DNA from: JAJFIE01 sp964344255
GTDB lineage: Bacteria > Pseudomonadota > Alphaproteobacteria > Rhodospirillales > Casp-alpha2
Assembly: GCA_964344255.1 (NCBI GenBank)
Contig: CAYFMQ010000011.1
Location: forward strand, 47,974 to 111,973
Direction: 5' to 3'
DNA length: 64,000 nucleotides
The notes beneath the pieces are model-generated. The model was not told the DNA's origin, made no database searches, and saw only the letters and a program-made list of their open reading frames with translations. A program made the position numbers and the translations under genes. Shown here piece after piece: positions 50,449 through 57,553 of this stretch (the first letter of the stretch is position 1; each line of letters begins with the position of its first letter).

Positions 50449-52289
50449 ATGCCGCCGTCTTCGTCGTGCTGGACCGTATTGCCGCCGAACAGGCGCAAAA
50501 GCTGAAACGGCTGTACCCGGGATCGGAAATTCATGGTCTGGGGAACCGTGTCGGAGATGTCGCCGATTTCACCTTTTCCGATACGTCCGGCCATTTGCAG
50601 GATTTGTTCCGTGCCGGCAGACCTATTCTCGGTTTCTGTGCAGCCGGTATCCTGATTCGTGCGCTAGCGCCCATCCTGTCGGATAAGATGAACGAGCCGC
50701 CTGTCCTGGCAATATCCTTATCGTCCGGTGGCGGGGGAACGGTAGTGCCGTTGTTGGGCGGCCATCATGGTGCAAATGGCATCGCCACTCAGCTTGCAGA
50801 ATCGCTAAACATCACATCTGCTATAACCACGGCAGGTGATGCCCGCCTTGGCATTGCGCTGGATGCCCTACCGGACGGGTGGCATCTCGCCAATCCCGGC
50901 GTCGCCAAGAACGTTATGGCGGCAACGTTGGCCGGTGATAGCATCGGGCTGTCTGTTGATGCCGGGAATGCGGACTGGTTGCAGGAATCAGGGATTTCGT
51001 TTCTTGCCGGTGAGGGATCCGGCTGTCGTATCAGGATTACGGAAAAAGCCGATAACGGAGACGAAAACACACTCGTTTTCCATCCCCCAGTTCTGGCCTT
51101 GGGCGTTGGGTGTGAACGTGAAACGACGCCGGATGAGCTTTTGGCTCTTGCAGAACAAACCCTTGCGGAGGCAGGATTCGCCCGGGAAGCCGTGGCCTGC
51201 GTTACTTCAATAGACCTCAAGGCCGATGAAGCGGCGGTTCATGCTCTTGCTGACAAGTTGGGCGTACCGGCCCGGTTCTTCAGCCCTGAAGACCTGGAGC
51301 GCGAGACCCCAAGACTGGCAAATCCATCCGACATCGTGTTCAAGGAAACGGGTTGTCATGGCGTTTCAGAGGGGGCTGCATTGGCTGCCGTCGGTGCAGA
51401 AGGTGAGCTGGTTGTGCCCAAGGCCAAATCGCTCAGGGCAACCTGCGCCATTGCGAAGGCTGAAATTGGCAGCCTTATCGACCCGAATTCCGTCGGACGC
51501 GCCCAGGGGTCCCTCACCATCGTCGGGATCGGTCCAGGCATGGCGGATTGGCGGACACCTCAGGCAAGCCGCGCCCTTATCGAGGCGGAGGATGTCGTCG
51601 GCTACGGTCTCTACCTCGATCTTGTCGAGGACCTGATCCGTGGCAAGCAGCGCCACCAATCTGAATTGGCCGAAGAGGAAGTGCGTACGCGTTGCGCCCT
51701 TGACCTGGCGGCCGAAGGGCGGCGGGTAGCACTAGTGTGCTCCGGGGACGCCGGCATTTATGCTTTGGCAACACTGGCCTTCGAACTGCTTGACAGGGAA
51801 GACCGCCCTGAATGGAACAGGCTTTCAATTTCCGTGTGCCCCGGCGTTTCCGCCATACAGGCGGCGGCGTCACGAATCGGTGCGCCGATCGGCCACGATT
51901 TCTGCACGGTTTCCCTGTCTGATCTGCTGACGCCCTGGGAAGCTATCCGCCAGCGTCTGGAAGGCGCCGCCCTAGGTGATTTTGTGGTGGCCCTCTATAA
52001 TCCCGTATCCAAGCGGCGGCAGAGGCACATTGTCGAGGCGCGCGATATCCTACTCAAGCACCGCCCTGTAGATACGCCCGTTGTTTTGGCGCGGAATCTG
52101 GGCCGTGAAGGCGAGGATATATCCGTTATCCGGCTCGAGGATCTGGGCCCTGACAAGGCGGATATGCTCACTCTGGTCCTGATTGGAAACAGTCAGAGCA
52201 TTGATCTTAATCGCGGGATTAATCGTTGGGTCTACACTCCTCGCGGGTATGCCGCTAAATTGACGCCAGCCAAGGATACAGGCACCTGA
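50442..52289 (+). CDS. cobJ: CbiG-CobJ fusion: cobalt-precorrin-5A hydrolase / precorrin-3B C17-methyltransferase
   Basis: A 615-residue fusion. Residues 1 to about 345 are CbiG: ILGFCAAGILIRALAPIL, the LLGGHHGANGIATQLA block, and the C-terminal CbiG piece LALGVGCERETTPDEL with FKETGCHGVSEGAALAA. From about residue 357 the CobJ/CbiH methylase starts (LTIVGIGPGMADWRTPQA), with VGYGLYLDLVEDL, LVCSGDAGIYALA and VALYNPVSKRR. CbiG opens the delta-lactone formed during ring contraction in the anaerobic route and has no role in the classical oxygen-dependent route, so the fusion is a marker for the anaerobic chemistry. Confidence 0.94.
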   Translation: MLDAAVFVVLDRIAAEQAQKLKRLYPGSEIHGLGNRVGDVADFTFSDTSGHLQDLFRAGRPILGFCAAGILIRALAPILSDKMNEPPVLAISLSSGGGGTVVPLLGGHHGANGIATQLAESLNITSAITTAGDARLGIALDALPDGWHLANPGVAKNVMAATLAGDSIGLSVDAGNADWLQESGISFLAGEGSGCRIRITEKADNGDENTLVFHPPVLALGVGCERETTPDELLALAEQTLAEAGFAREAVACVTSIDLKADEAAVHALADKLGVPARFFSPEDLERETPRLANPSDIVFKETGCHGVSEGAALAAVGAEGELVVPKAKSLRATCAIAKAEIGSLIDPNSVGRAQGSLTIVGIGPGMADWRTPQASRALIEAEDVVGYGLYLDLVEDLIRGKQRHQSELAEEEVRTRCALDLAAEGRRVALVCSGDAGIYALATLAFELLDREDRPEWNRLSISVCPGVSAIQAAASRIGAPIGHDFCTVSLSDLLTPWEAIRQRLEGAALGDFVVALYNPVSKRRQRHIVEARDILLKHRPVDTPVVLARNLGREGEDISVIRLEDLGPDKADMLTLVLIGNSQSIDLNRGINRWVYTPRGYAAKLTPAKDTGT

Positions 52290-52303
52290 TAGCAGGGGTT
52301 ATC

Positions 52304-53050
52304 ATGAGACATATTTTCTTATCCGCCCTTTTAACGCTGGCGATTGGCATGATGTGGCAGATCGAAGCTGTCGCCCAGGATAGCTCCACCCCCACGCCGC
52401 AAACCCTCGGCTCAATTATCACTGAACAGGAATCAGCCATCCTGAAGGGGTTCTTCGACAAACTGAGTGAAGCGGCACAAGGCGGAGCAGAGACGGATAC
52501 AGGCCCTACTATTGGCGATATCGTCACCGACGTCATCAAGACCGTCTCGACCGAGTCATCCGGGGAAGATGACAAGGGTGAGGATGCTGATGACGACGCC
52601 AGAGAAGAGGACGATGACGAGGACGAGTCGGCCAAGGACGATGATGCGGATGATGACAACGGCGAAGGGAAAGGCAAAGGAAAGAAAAAGGATAAAGGTA
52701 AAGGCAAGGGTAAGGATAAGAAGGCCAAAAAAGACAAGGGCCGGGGCAGCGGCTTGCCGCCCGGACTGCAAAGGCAGTTGAGCGAGCGTGGATCATTGCC
52801 TCCAGGTCTCCAGAATAAGTTGCGAGATACGGGCGCCCTGCCGCCGGGACTGCAGGCCAGCGCGCTTCCCGAGGAACTGGAAGCAGAGTTGCCTGAACTG
52901 CCCGAAGGCCAGCAACGGGTGATTATTGACAACGATGTGTTGGTTATCGAGGAAGTCACAGGGCAGGTGCTTGATGCCATCCCCGACATCATTCCCCCGG
53001 AACTGGCGCCGATTCTCAACGAGCTGCCGACGATCCTCCAGCAGCAATGA
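52304..53050 (+). CDS. Exported Asp/Lys-rich protein with LPPGL repeats
   Basis: A 248-residue protein with signal peptide (cut near AVA, residue 24). The mature part has an Asp/Glu-rich block (about residues 88-119), a Lys/Gly-rich block (about 121-147), three LPPGL repeats spaced 14 residues apart (about 151, 165 and 179), and a C-terminal domain with RVIIDNDVLVIEEVTGQVLDAI. The LPPG repeats and this C-terminal segment resemble the CigR/RcnB-like group of periplasmic proteins, by memory only. It lies in the operon between cobJ and cobM, 14 bp after cobJ and 34 bp before cobM. A role in periplasmic metal binding is a guess from acidity and context. Confidence 0.8.
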   Translation: MRHIFLSALLTLAIGMMWQIEAVAQDSSTPTPQTLGSIITEQESAILKGFFDKLSEAAQGGAETDTGPTIGDIVTDVIKTVSTESSGEDDKGEDADDDAREEDDDEDESAKDDDADDDNGEGKGKGKKKDKGKGKGKDKKAKKDKGRGSGLPPGLQRQLSERGSLPPGLQNKLRDTGALPPGLQASALPEELEAELPELPEGQQRVIIDNDVLVIEEVTGQVLDAIPDIIPPELAPILNELPTILQQQ

Positions 53051-53084
53051 TAACGGTTTCAGGATACAGAAGGCATACAGACCG

Positions 53085-53846
53085 ATGACAGTTCATTTTA
53101 TAGGCGCAGGCCCCGGCGCGGCGGACCTTATTACAGTTCGGGCTTTAAACCTGATCCGGACCGCCCCTGTGGTTCTATATGCCGGTTCGCTGGTGCCGGA
53201 AGCCATTGTCGCGGAGGCCGCGGATGATGCCGTGGTCAGGGATACGGCCCCCATGACGCTTGATGAAATCGTGGCGGAGATGGACCGCGCCCATTCCGCC
53301 GGGCATGATGTCGCACGCGTTCATTCCGGCGATCCGTCCATATACGGCGCCATTGCCGAACAAATGCGGCGCCTGGATGAACTGGGTATTCCCTACGATG
53401 TAACGCCCGGCGTTTCCGCCTATGCCGCCGCCGCCGCCGCGCTGGGCCAGGAACTGACTCTGCCTGATATTTCCCAGACGGTTATCCTGACAAGGACGGC
53501 AGTTCGGAGCTCCGCCATGCCGGAAGGCGAAGACCTGGCGACCCTCGGCAAAAGCGGCGCGACTCTGGCCGTTCACCTTTCCGTCAACAACCTGGCCAAG
53601 GTTGTACGCGAACTGACGCCCTATTATGGAGAGAACTGCCCCGTCGTTGTCGCCTATCGGGTGAGTTGGCCGGATGAGCAGTTTATCCACGGAACGCTTG
53701 GCACAATCCGCGACAAGGTGAAAAAATCCGGTATAACCCGAACAGCGCTTATTCTTGTCGGACGTGTCTTCGGTGATGAAGGGTTTGACGACAGCCGCTT
53801 ATATGCCGAAGATCATCATCATGTGCTAAGACCCAAACGGGCCTGA
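53085..53846 (+). CDS. cobM: Precorrin-4 C11-methyltransferase
   Basis: A 253-residue tetrapyrrole methylase. I start at ATG 53085 (MTVHFIGAGPGAADLITVRAL); the longer frame to 52926 overlaps the preceding gene and has no similarity. Signatures are VVLYAGSLVPEAIVA, RVHSGDPSIYGAIAEQM, YDVTPGVSAYAAAAAALG and LAVHLSVNNLAKVV. It methylates C11 of precorrin-4 (CbiF for the cobalt form). The Crp/Fnr gene follows 21 bp later. Confidence 0.95.
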   Translation: MTVHFIGAGPGAADLITVRALNLIRTAPVVLYAGSLVPEAIVAEAADDAVVRDTAPMTLDEIVAEMDRAHSAGHDVARVHSGDPSIYGAIAEQMRRLDELGIPYDVTPGVSAYAAAAAALGQELTLPDISQTVILTRTAVRSSAMPEGEDLATLGKSGATLAVHLSVNNLAKVVRELTPYYGENCPVVVAYRVSWPDEQFIHGTLGTIRDKVKKSGITRTALILVGRVFGDEGFDDSRLYAEDHHHVLRPKRA

Positions 53847-53867
53847 CAGGATACAAGGGTTTTTGGA

Positions 53868-54542
53868 ATGTTACCCGCTGAATGGATTTCACAATATCCC
53901 GTTCTGGAGAATCTCGGGGAGTCTGTCCGCTCACGCGTCCTGAACGAAGCGGCACCCGTTGAAGCGCCCAAAGGCTCTCTCTTGTTCCAGCCCGGCACCG
54001 TATGCCCGGGTTATGGCATTTTGCTGAAAGGAACGGTTCGGGTGCAGATTGTTTCCCAGACCGGCCGAGAGATCGTTCTTTATCGCGTGCGCCCGGGCGA
54101 CACCTGCGTTCAAACGGCTGTTTGCCTGATGGGCGGCGCAGATTACAGCGCCGAGGGCATCGCCGAGAGCGATGTCGTCGCCGCCATGGTTTCGCCGGAA
54201 CTGTTCGAAGACATGCTTGGCGAATCGCCGTCGTTTCGCAAATTTGTCTTTTCATCCTTTGGCGCCCGTCTGGGCGATATGATGCGCCTGATCGAAGGCG
54301 TCCGCTTTGAATCCTTCGACCGACGCCTGGCCCGTTTCCTGCTCGATCATATGAATGATGACGGCAAGGTATCCATGACGCACCAGAGGATTGCGACCGA
54401 GCTTGGTTCCGCGCGTGAAGTAGTATCACGGCAACTCAAGTCCCTGGAAGAAAGTGAAATCGTCGGCCTCGGGCGTGGCGTCATCAGGGTCGAGGATGTT
54501 TCAGCCCTGGAACTGATCGCCAGCGCATCACAAGCGGCCTGA
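53868..54542 (+). CDS. Crp/Fnr-family transcriptional regulator
   Basis: A 224-residue regulator. The N-terminal cyclic-nucleotide-binding-like domain has FQPGTVCPGYGILLKGTVRVQI and VLYRVRPGDTCVQTAVCLMGG; the C-terminal winged helix has MTHQRIATELGSAREVVSRQLKSLE. The four N-terminal Cys of FNR are absent; Cys residues are in TVCPG, DTCVQ and AVCLM, so redox or ligand sensing cannot be excluded. It is the last gene of the cbiX operon (AAGGG ribosome binding site), and may link corrin synthesis to oxygen or redox state; that is inference. A terminator lies at 54809. Confidence 0.9.
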   Translation: MLPAEWISQYPVLENLGESVRSRVLNEAAPVEAPKGSLLFQPGTVCPGYGILLKGTVRVQIVSQTGREIVLYRVRPGDTCVQTAVCLMGGADYSAEGIAESDVVAAMVSPELFEDMLGESPSFRKFVFSSFGARLGDMMRLIEGVRFESFDRRLARFLLDHMNDDGKVSMTHQRIATELGSAREVVSRQLKSLEESEIVGLGRGVIRVEDVSALELIASASQAA

Positions 54543-54578
54543 GCCGGATCTTTTTTCAGCATACTAGAAGGCGATCGT

Positions 54579-54610
54579 ATTAGGTTGAATCACTGTGTGA
54601 TCCACCTAAT
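54579..54610. repeat. Inverted repeat 1 downstream of the Crp/Fnr gene
   Basis: ATTAGGTTGAATCAC and GTGATCCACCTAAT form an imperfect stem of about 14 bp (one extra base and one mismatch region) around TGT. It shares the GAATCAC/GTGAATC word with the next repeat. Confidence 0.6.
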
Positions 54611-54612
54611 GC

Positions 54613-54654
54613 GTGAATCGGCCTCTATTTTTTTGTGTTTAGGGGCTGATTCAC
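54613..54654. repeat. Inverted repeat 2 downstream of the Crp/Fnr gene
   Basis: GTGAATCGGCCTC (54613-54625) pairs with GGGGCTGATTCAC (54642-54654) over 13 positions with one mismatch and one G-T, around an AT-rich 16-nt loop with seven T. Confidence 0.6.
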
Positions 54655-54660
54655 CGTTTA

Positions 54661-54673
54661 GGTTGCGTCAACC
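54661..54673. repeat. Inverted repeat 3 downstream of the Crp/Fnr gene
   Basis: GGTTG and CAACC form a perfect 5-bp stem around CGT. It is short and could be chance, but it continues the row of hairpins directly. Confidence 0.4.
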
Positions 54674-54808
54674 AAAAAGGATCAGACTCTTTGTGACACG
54701 GTCACCGACTTTTCCGGTGGCTGATGGCATGGTTGGCATACTGTTAAAAGGCTTGCTCTTCGCGATCCGCACTGTCTTCTCCCCCCAGCGGAGGGCGAAC
54801 CTGGAATG

Positions 54809-54840
54809 CCCCCGAACCCTTGGGTTCGGGGGTTTATTTT
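54809..54840 (+). terminator. Intrinsic terminator after the Crp/Fnr gene region
   Basis: CCCCCGAACCC and GGGTTCGGGGG form an 11-bp GC-rich stem with a two-base TT tip (opening to a 4-base loop), followed by TTTATTTTT. It ends any plus-strand transcript before it meets the convergent cobK, whose stop codon is only about 4 bp away. Confidence 0.88.
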
Positions 54841-54843
54841 TAC

Positions 54844-55614
54844 CTAACCGATTTTCTGCCTTAACCACACCAACGCTTCTTCAGGCGTGGCCACTGTTTC
54901 ACCCGCCGGAGGCGCGGGGCGCTCGATCAGGATTACCCTGATGCCGAGTTTGTCTGCTGCAAGTAGCTTGGCCCCCGTTGCTTCCCCTCCGCTTTCTTTG
55001 CTGACCAGCGCGTCGATCCTATTATCGGTCATCAATGTGAGTTCGGTTTCAATGGAAAAGGGAGGTCTCTGCGTGATGATGCGGGCATTCTGTAGAGGTA
55101 TTGGGTTTTCGGGCGGCTCGATCAAACGAATCAGGAATGAGGTCCCGGTGGCTGCGGTAAGCGCCTCAAGGTTTCTTACGCCTATCGTTATGAGGGCGCG
55201 TTCGGATTTCATAGCATGCAGTGCCATTGCGGCCTCTTCCATGGAGGCGACACGTGTAACGTCAAGGGAAGGAGGCAGCTCCCAACGCGCCCGGAAGATG
55301 GATAACCTTTTTACGTTTTTCTGATCAGCGGCTTCGGCGGCATGAGCGGAGATCGTGGCTGCAAAGGGATGGGTCGCATCGATCAGGAAGGTAACATTAT
55401 CTGAATCCAAATACTCAGCCAAGCCATCCGGCCCTCCGAACCCACCGGATCGGACATCGCCGGCGATTGCACGAAAGTCTTTCGTGCGTCCGGCCAGTGA
55501 CGTGGTCAATCGGATGGCCGGGCCGAAATGTTCGGCAAAAAATGATGCAAGCCGCCGGGCATCAGCTGTCCCGCCGAGAATAAGAACGTGCGGTTTGTCA
55601 GGCGTCTTAGTCAT
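54844..55614 (-). CDS. cobK: Precorrin-6A reductase
   Basis: A 256-residue NADPH-dependent reductase (CobK/CbiJ) of the corrin ring at C18-C19. The family features are VLILGGTADARRLA, TSLAGRTKD, GGFGGPDGLAEYL, LIDATHPFAATIS, and a C-terminal VSKESGGEATGAKLLAA. It overlaps cbiD by 4 bp, so the two are coupled and run leftward from the divergent SCO1-cobB group. Confidence 0.93.
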   Translation of the reverse strand: MTKTPDKPHVLILGGTADARRLASFFAEHFGPAIRLTTSLAGRTKDFRAIAGDVRSGGFGGPDGLAEYLDSDNVTFLIDATHPFAATISAHAAEAADQKNVKRLSIFRARWELPPSLDVTRVASMEEAAMALHAMKSERALITIGVRNLEALTAATGTSFLIRLIEPPENPIPLQNARIITQRPPFSIETELTLMTDNRIDALVSKESGGEATGAKLLAADKLGIRVILIERPAPPAGETVATPEEALVWLRQKIG

Positions 55615-56738
55615 GGGATGGGATCATCCGAGTTTGCGACAAGAACACCCTGTCGGTCAAAGACAGCGATATTCAAATGCACACCGCCGGACAGGGTGGC
55701 CAAGGCGACTTCTTTCGCCTGGCTGGCGATTCGATCAGCCAATGGCAGATCGTTTTGCCGGGCGTGGGCCAGGGCCTCCATGGCTGTGTTGGCGTTTTTA
55801 ATGCCTTCGATTACAGTTTCGGGCGCCCCTAGTGACCTTGCCTGTTTCGCCAGATTTTCCATGTTTACGCGGGACCGGGAAGAATGCAGGTCCATTTCCC
55901 CCTGCGCCAGCTTGGCGAGCTTGCCGAAACCGCCAGCGATGGTGACGTATTCGACAGGGTGGTTTCTCAAATATTTCAGCGTTCCGCCGACGAAATCTCC
56001 CATGTCGATCAGCGCCGTTTCCGGAAGGTCGTAAAGGGCCTGGACGGCGCTTTCAGACGTAGAACCGGTTGACGCCGCTATATGCGTGATGCCGCCTGCA
56101 CGCGCCACGTCGATGCCACGATGGATGGAGTGGATCCAAGACGCACAAGAGTAAGGAATAACAATACCCGTGGTGCCCAGTATGGACAGGCCGCCAACGA
56201 TACCCAAACGGCCGTTCATGGTTTTCGCCGCCAGTTTGTCCCCACCCGGAACGGAGATAGTAACATCTACATCCAGGGGTGACGGCCGGCCTGCAGCCCG
56301 CATCAGATTCTCGGTTATCATCTCGCGGGGTTTGGGGTTAATGGCTGGCTCGCCTACTTTGAGCGGCAGGCCCGGCAGGGTAACCGTACCGACGCCCTCG
56401 CCGGCAAAAAACCGGATGCCGGAGCCTTCGGAATTCAGGCGGACAGAAGCGAGGATTTCAGCGCCATGGGTAACATCCGGATCATCGCCAGCATCCTTGA
56501 TGATGCCGGCTGTTGCTGTGCCATCGGGGGCAATGTGGCTTGTGCTCAGGGTAAACGACGGAGTCATGCCGTTTGGTAGATGGATGGTCACAGGATCAGG
56601 GAACTGGCCGTTCAACAGCGCCTGATAGGCCGCACTTGCGGCGGCAGTTGCGCAGGCGCCCGTTGTCCAGCCTTTTCGCAACTTACCCTCAGGCTTCCGG
56701 CCTGTAGGATGGCGAACTGTCGATTCCTCATCTCTCAT
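55611..56738 (-). CDS. cbiD: Cobalt-precorrin-5B C1-methyltransferase
   Basis: A 375-residue enzyme of the anaerobic route that methylates C1 after ring contraction; the aerobic counterpart is the unrelated CobF. Signatures are LRKGWTTGACATAAASAAY at the N-terminus, FFAGEGVGTVTLPGLPL, GGLSILGTTGIVIPYSCASW and TIAGGFGKLAKLAQGEMDLHSSR (split at family positions). ATG 56738 (MRDEES) is chosen; ATG 56780 would add 14 unconserved residues; neither has a clear ribosome binding site. Its presence, with CbiX and CbiG, marks the early-cobalt pathway. Confidence 0.93.
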   Translation of the reverse strand: MRDEESTVRHPTGRKPEGKLRKGWTTGACATAAASAAYQALLNGQFPDPVTIHLPNGMTPSFTLSTSHIAPDGTATAGIIKDAGDDPDVTHGAEILASVRLNSEGSGIRFFAGEGVGTVTLPGLPLKVGEPAINPKPREMITENLMRAAGRPSPLDVDVTISVPGGDKLAAKTMNGRLGIVGGLSILGTTGIVIPYSCASWIHSIHRGIDVARAGGITHIAASTGSTSESAVQALYDLPETALIDMGDFVGGTLKYLRNHPVEYVTIAGGFGKLAKLAQGEMDLHSSRSRVNMENLAKQARSLGAPETVIEGIKNANTAMEALAHARQNDLPLADRIASQAKEVALATLSGGVHLNIAVFDRQGVLVANSDDPIP

Positions 56739-56921
56739 GGTGGTATATTCATCGTTTATCTTGCAACTGTCACCGAACATTCATCTATCAGGCGACGAAA
56801 GTTATCACAAACCCGGGATCATGTACCTCAGGGGGTGACTGAGCGGCTTGTGCGGCTTATATGTATGTCAATCACATGGAAATCACATCGTTGCGGATAT
56901 TTTAAACAAGGGGTGAATCAT

Positions 56922-57548
56922 ATGAAGCAGGCAAGGGCATATCTCGCCATCTTGTTTCTGATTATTGCAGCCGGTGCATTCTGGTATGCCGTTCAGTCCG
57001 GGCATTTTGGCCGGGGCCCGGGGGCTACCCAGGAAGTCGCTAAAGTTAAAATCGGTGGTCCTTTTGAAATGACCAACCAGTATGGTGAAGTTGTTCGTCA
57101 TACCGATTTTCAGGGTAGCCACATGCTGATTTTCTTCGGCTATACCTACTGCCCGGACGTGTGCCCGACAATTCTCACAACCATATCAACGGCGCTCGAC
57201 TCGCTTGGCGATAAAGCCAACAAGGTCGTGCCAGTCTTTGTCAGCGTCGACCCGGAACGGGATACGCCGCAATACCTTAACGACTATCTTGTTCATTTCC
57301 ATCCCGCCATTCAGGGCCTTACCGGCACAATGGAACAGGTAAAAAAAATCACCAAGTCTTACGGTGTCTATTATGCGAAGGTGCAGGAAGAAGGCAGTAC
57401 GGACGAGGATGATTACCTGATGGATCATACCGCCCTGACATATCTGATGGGCCCTGACGGCGAATACGTCACCCATTTCAGCCATGGCACAGATAGCGAC
57501 ACTATGGCGGAAAAGCTTGCCGGCATTCTTGCCGCTTCAGGTAGCTGA
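56922..57548 (+). CDS. SCO1/SenC family copper chaperone-like protein
   Basis: A 208-residue protein with an N-terminal signal anchor (ILFLIIAAGAFWYAV) and a thioredoxin-like domain. The copper site is visible: the CxxxC in YTYCPDVCPT and the downstream His in DHTALTYLM. SCO proteins deliver copper to cytochrome c oxidase in the periplasm, or act as thiol reductases. The start is ATG 56922 with AAGGGG upstream; the frame extends further upstream without family similarity. It sits 5 bp before cobB, so the two may share a transcript, although the functions differ. Confidence 0.93.
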   Translation: MKQARAYLAILFLIIAAGAFWYAVQSGHFGRGPGATQEVAKVKIGGPFEMTNQYGEVVRHTDFQGSHMLIFFGYTYCPDVCPTILTTISTALDSLGDKANKVVPVFVSVDPERDTPQYLNDYLVHFHPAIQGLTGTMEQVKKITKSYGVYYAKVQEEGSTDEDDYLMDHTALTYLMGPDGEYVTHFSHGTDSDTMAEKLAGILAASGS

Positions 57549-57553
57549 CAACC

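Larger units (their letters stand above)
54543..54843. other. Structured intergenic region between the Crp/Fnr gene and cobK
   Basis: A 301-bp convergent gap. Three inverted repeats (54579-54610, 54613-54654, 54661-54673) are followed by a plain stretch and a strong terminator (54809-54840). No open frame in it looks real. The dense hairpins and a terminator at the end could mean an unrecognised small RNA on the plus strand, or a palindromic mobile repeat; I do not recognise a known RNA family. Confidence 0.5.

Noticed and set aside
52570..52745. Overlapping open frames on both strands in the Asp/Lys-rich gene
   Set aside because: They result from biased GAT/GAC/AAG codons; only the signal-peptide frame has a start, ribosome-binding context and operon spacing.
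54585..54941. 118-codon open frame after the Crp/Fnr gene
   Set aside because: Runs through inverted repeats, the terminator and into antisense cobK; translation has no domain.
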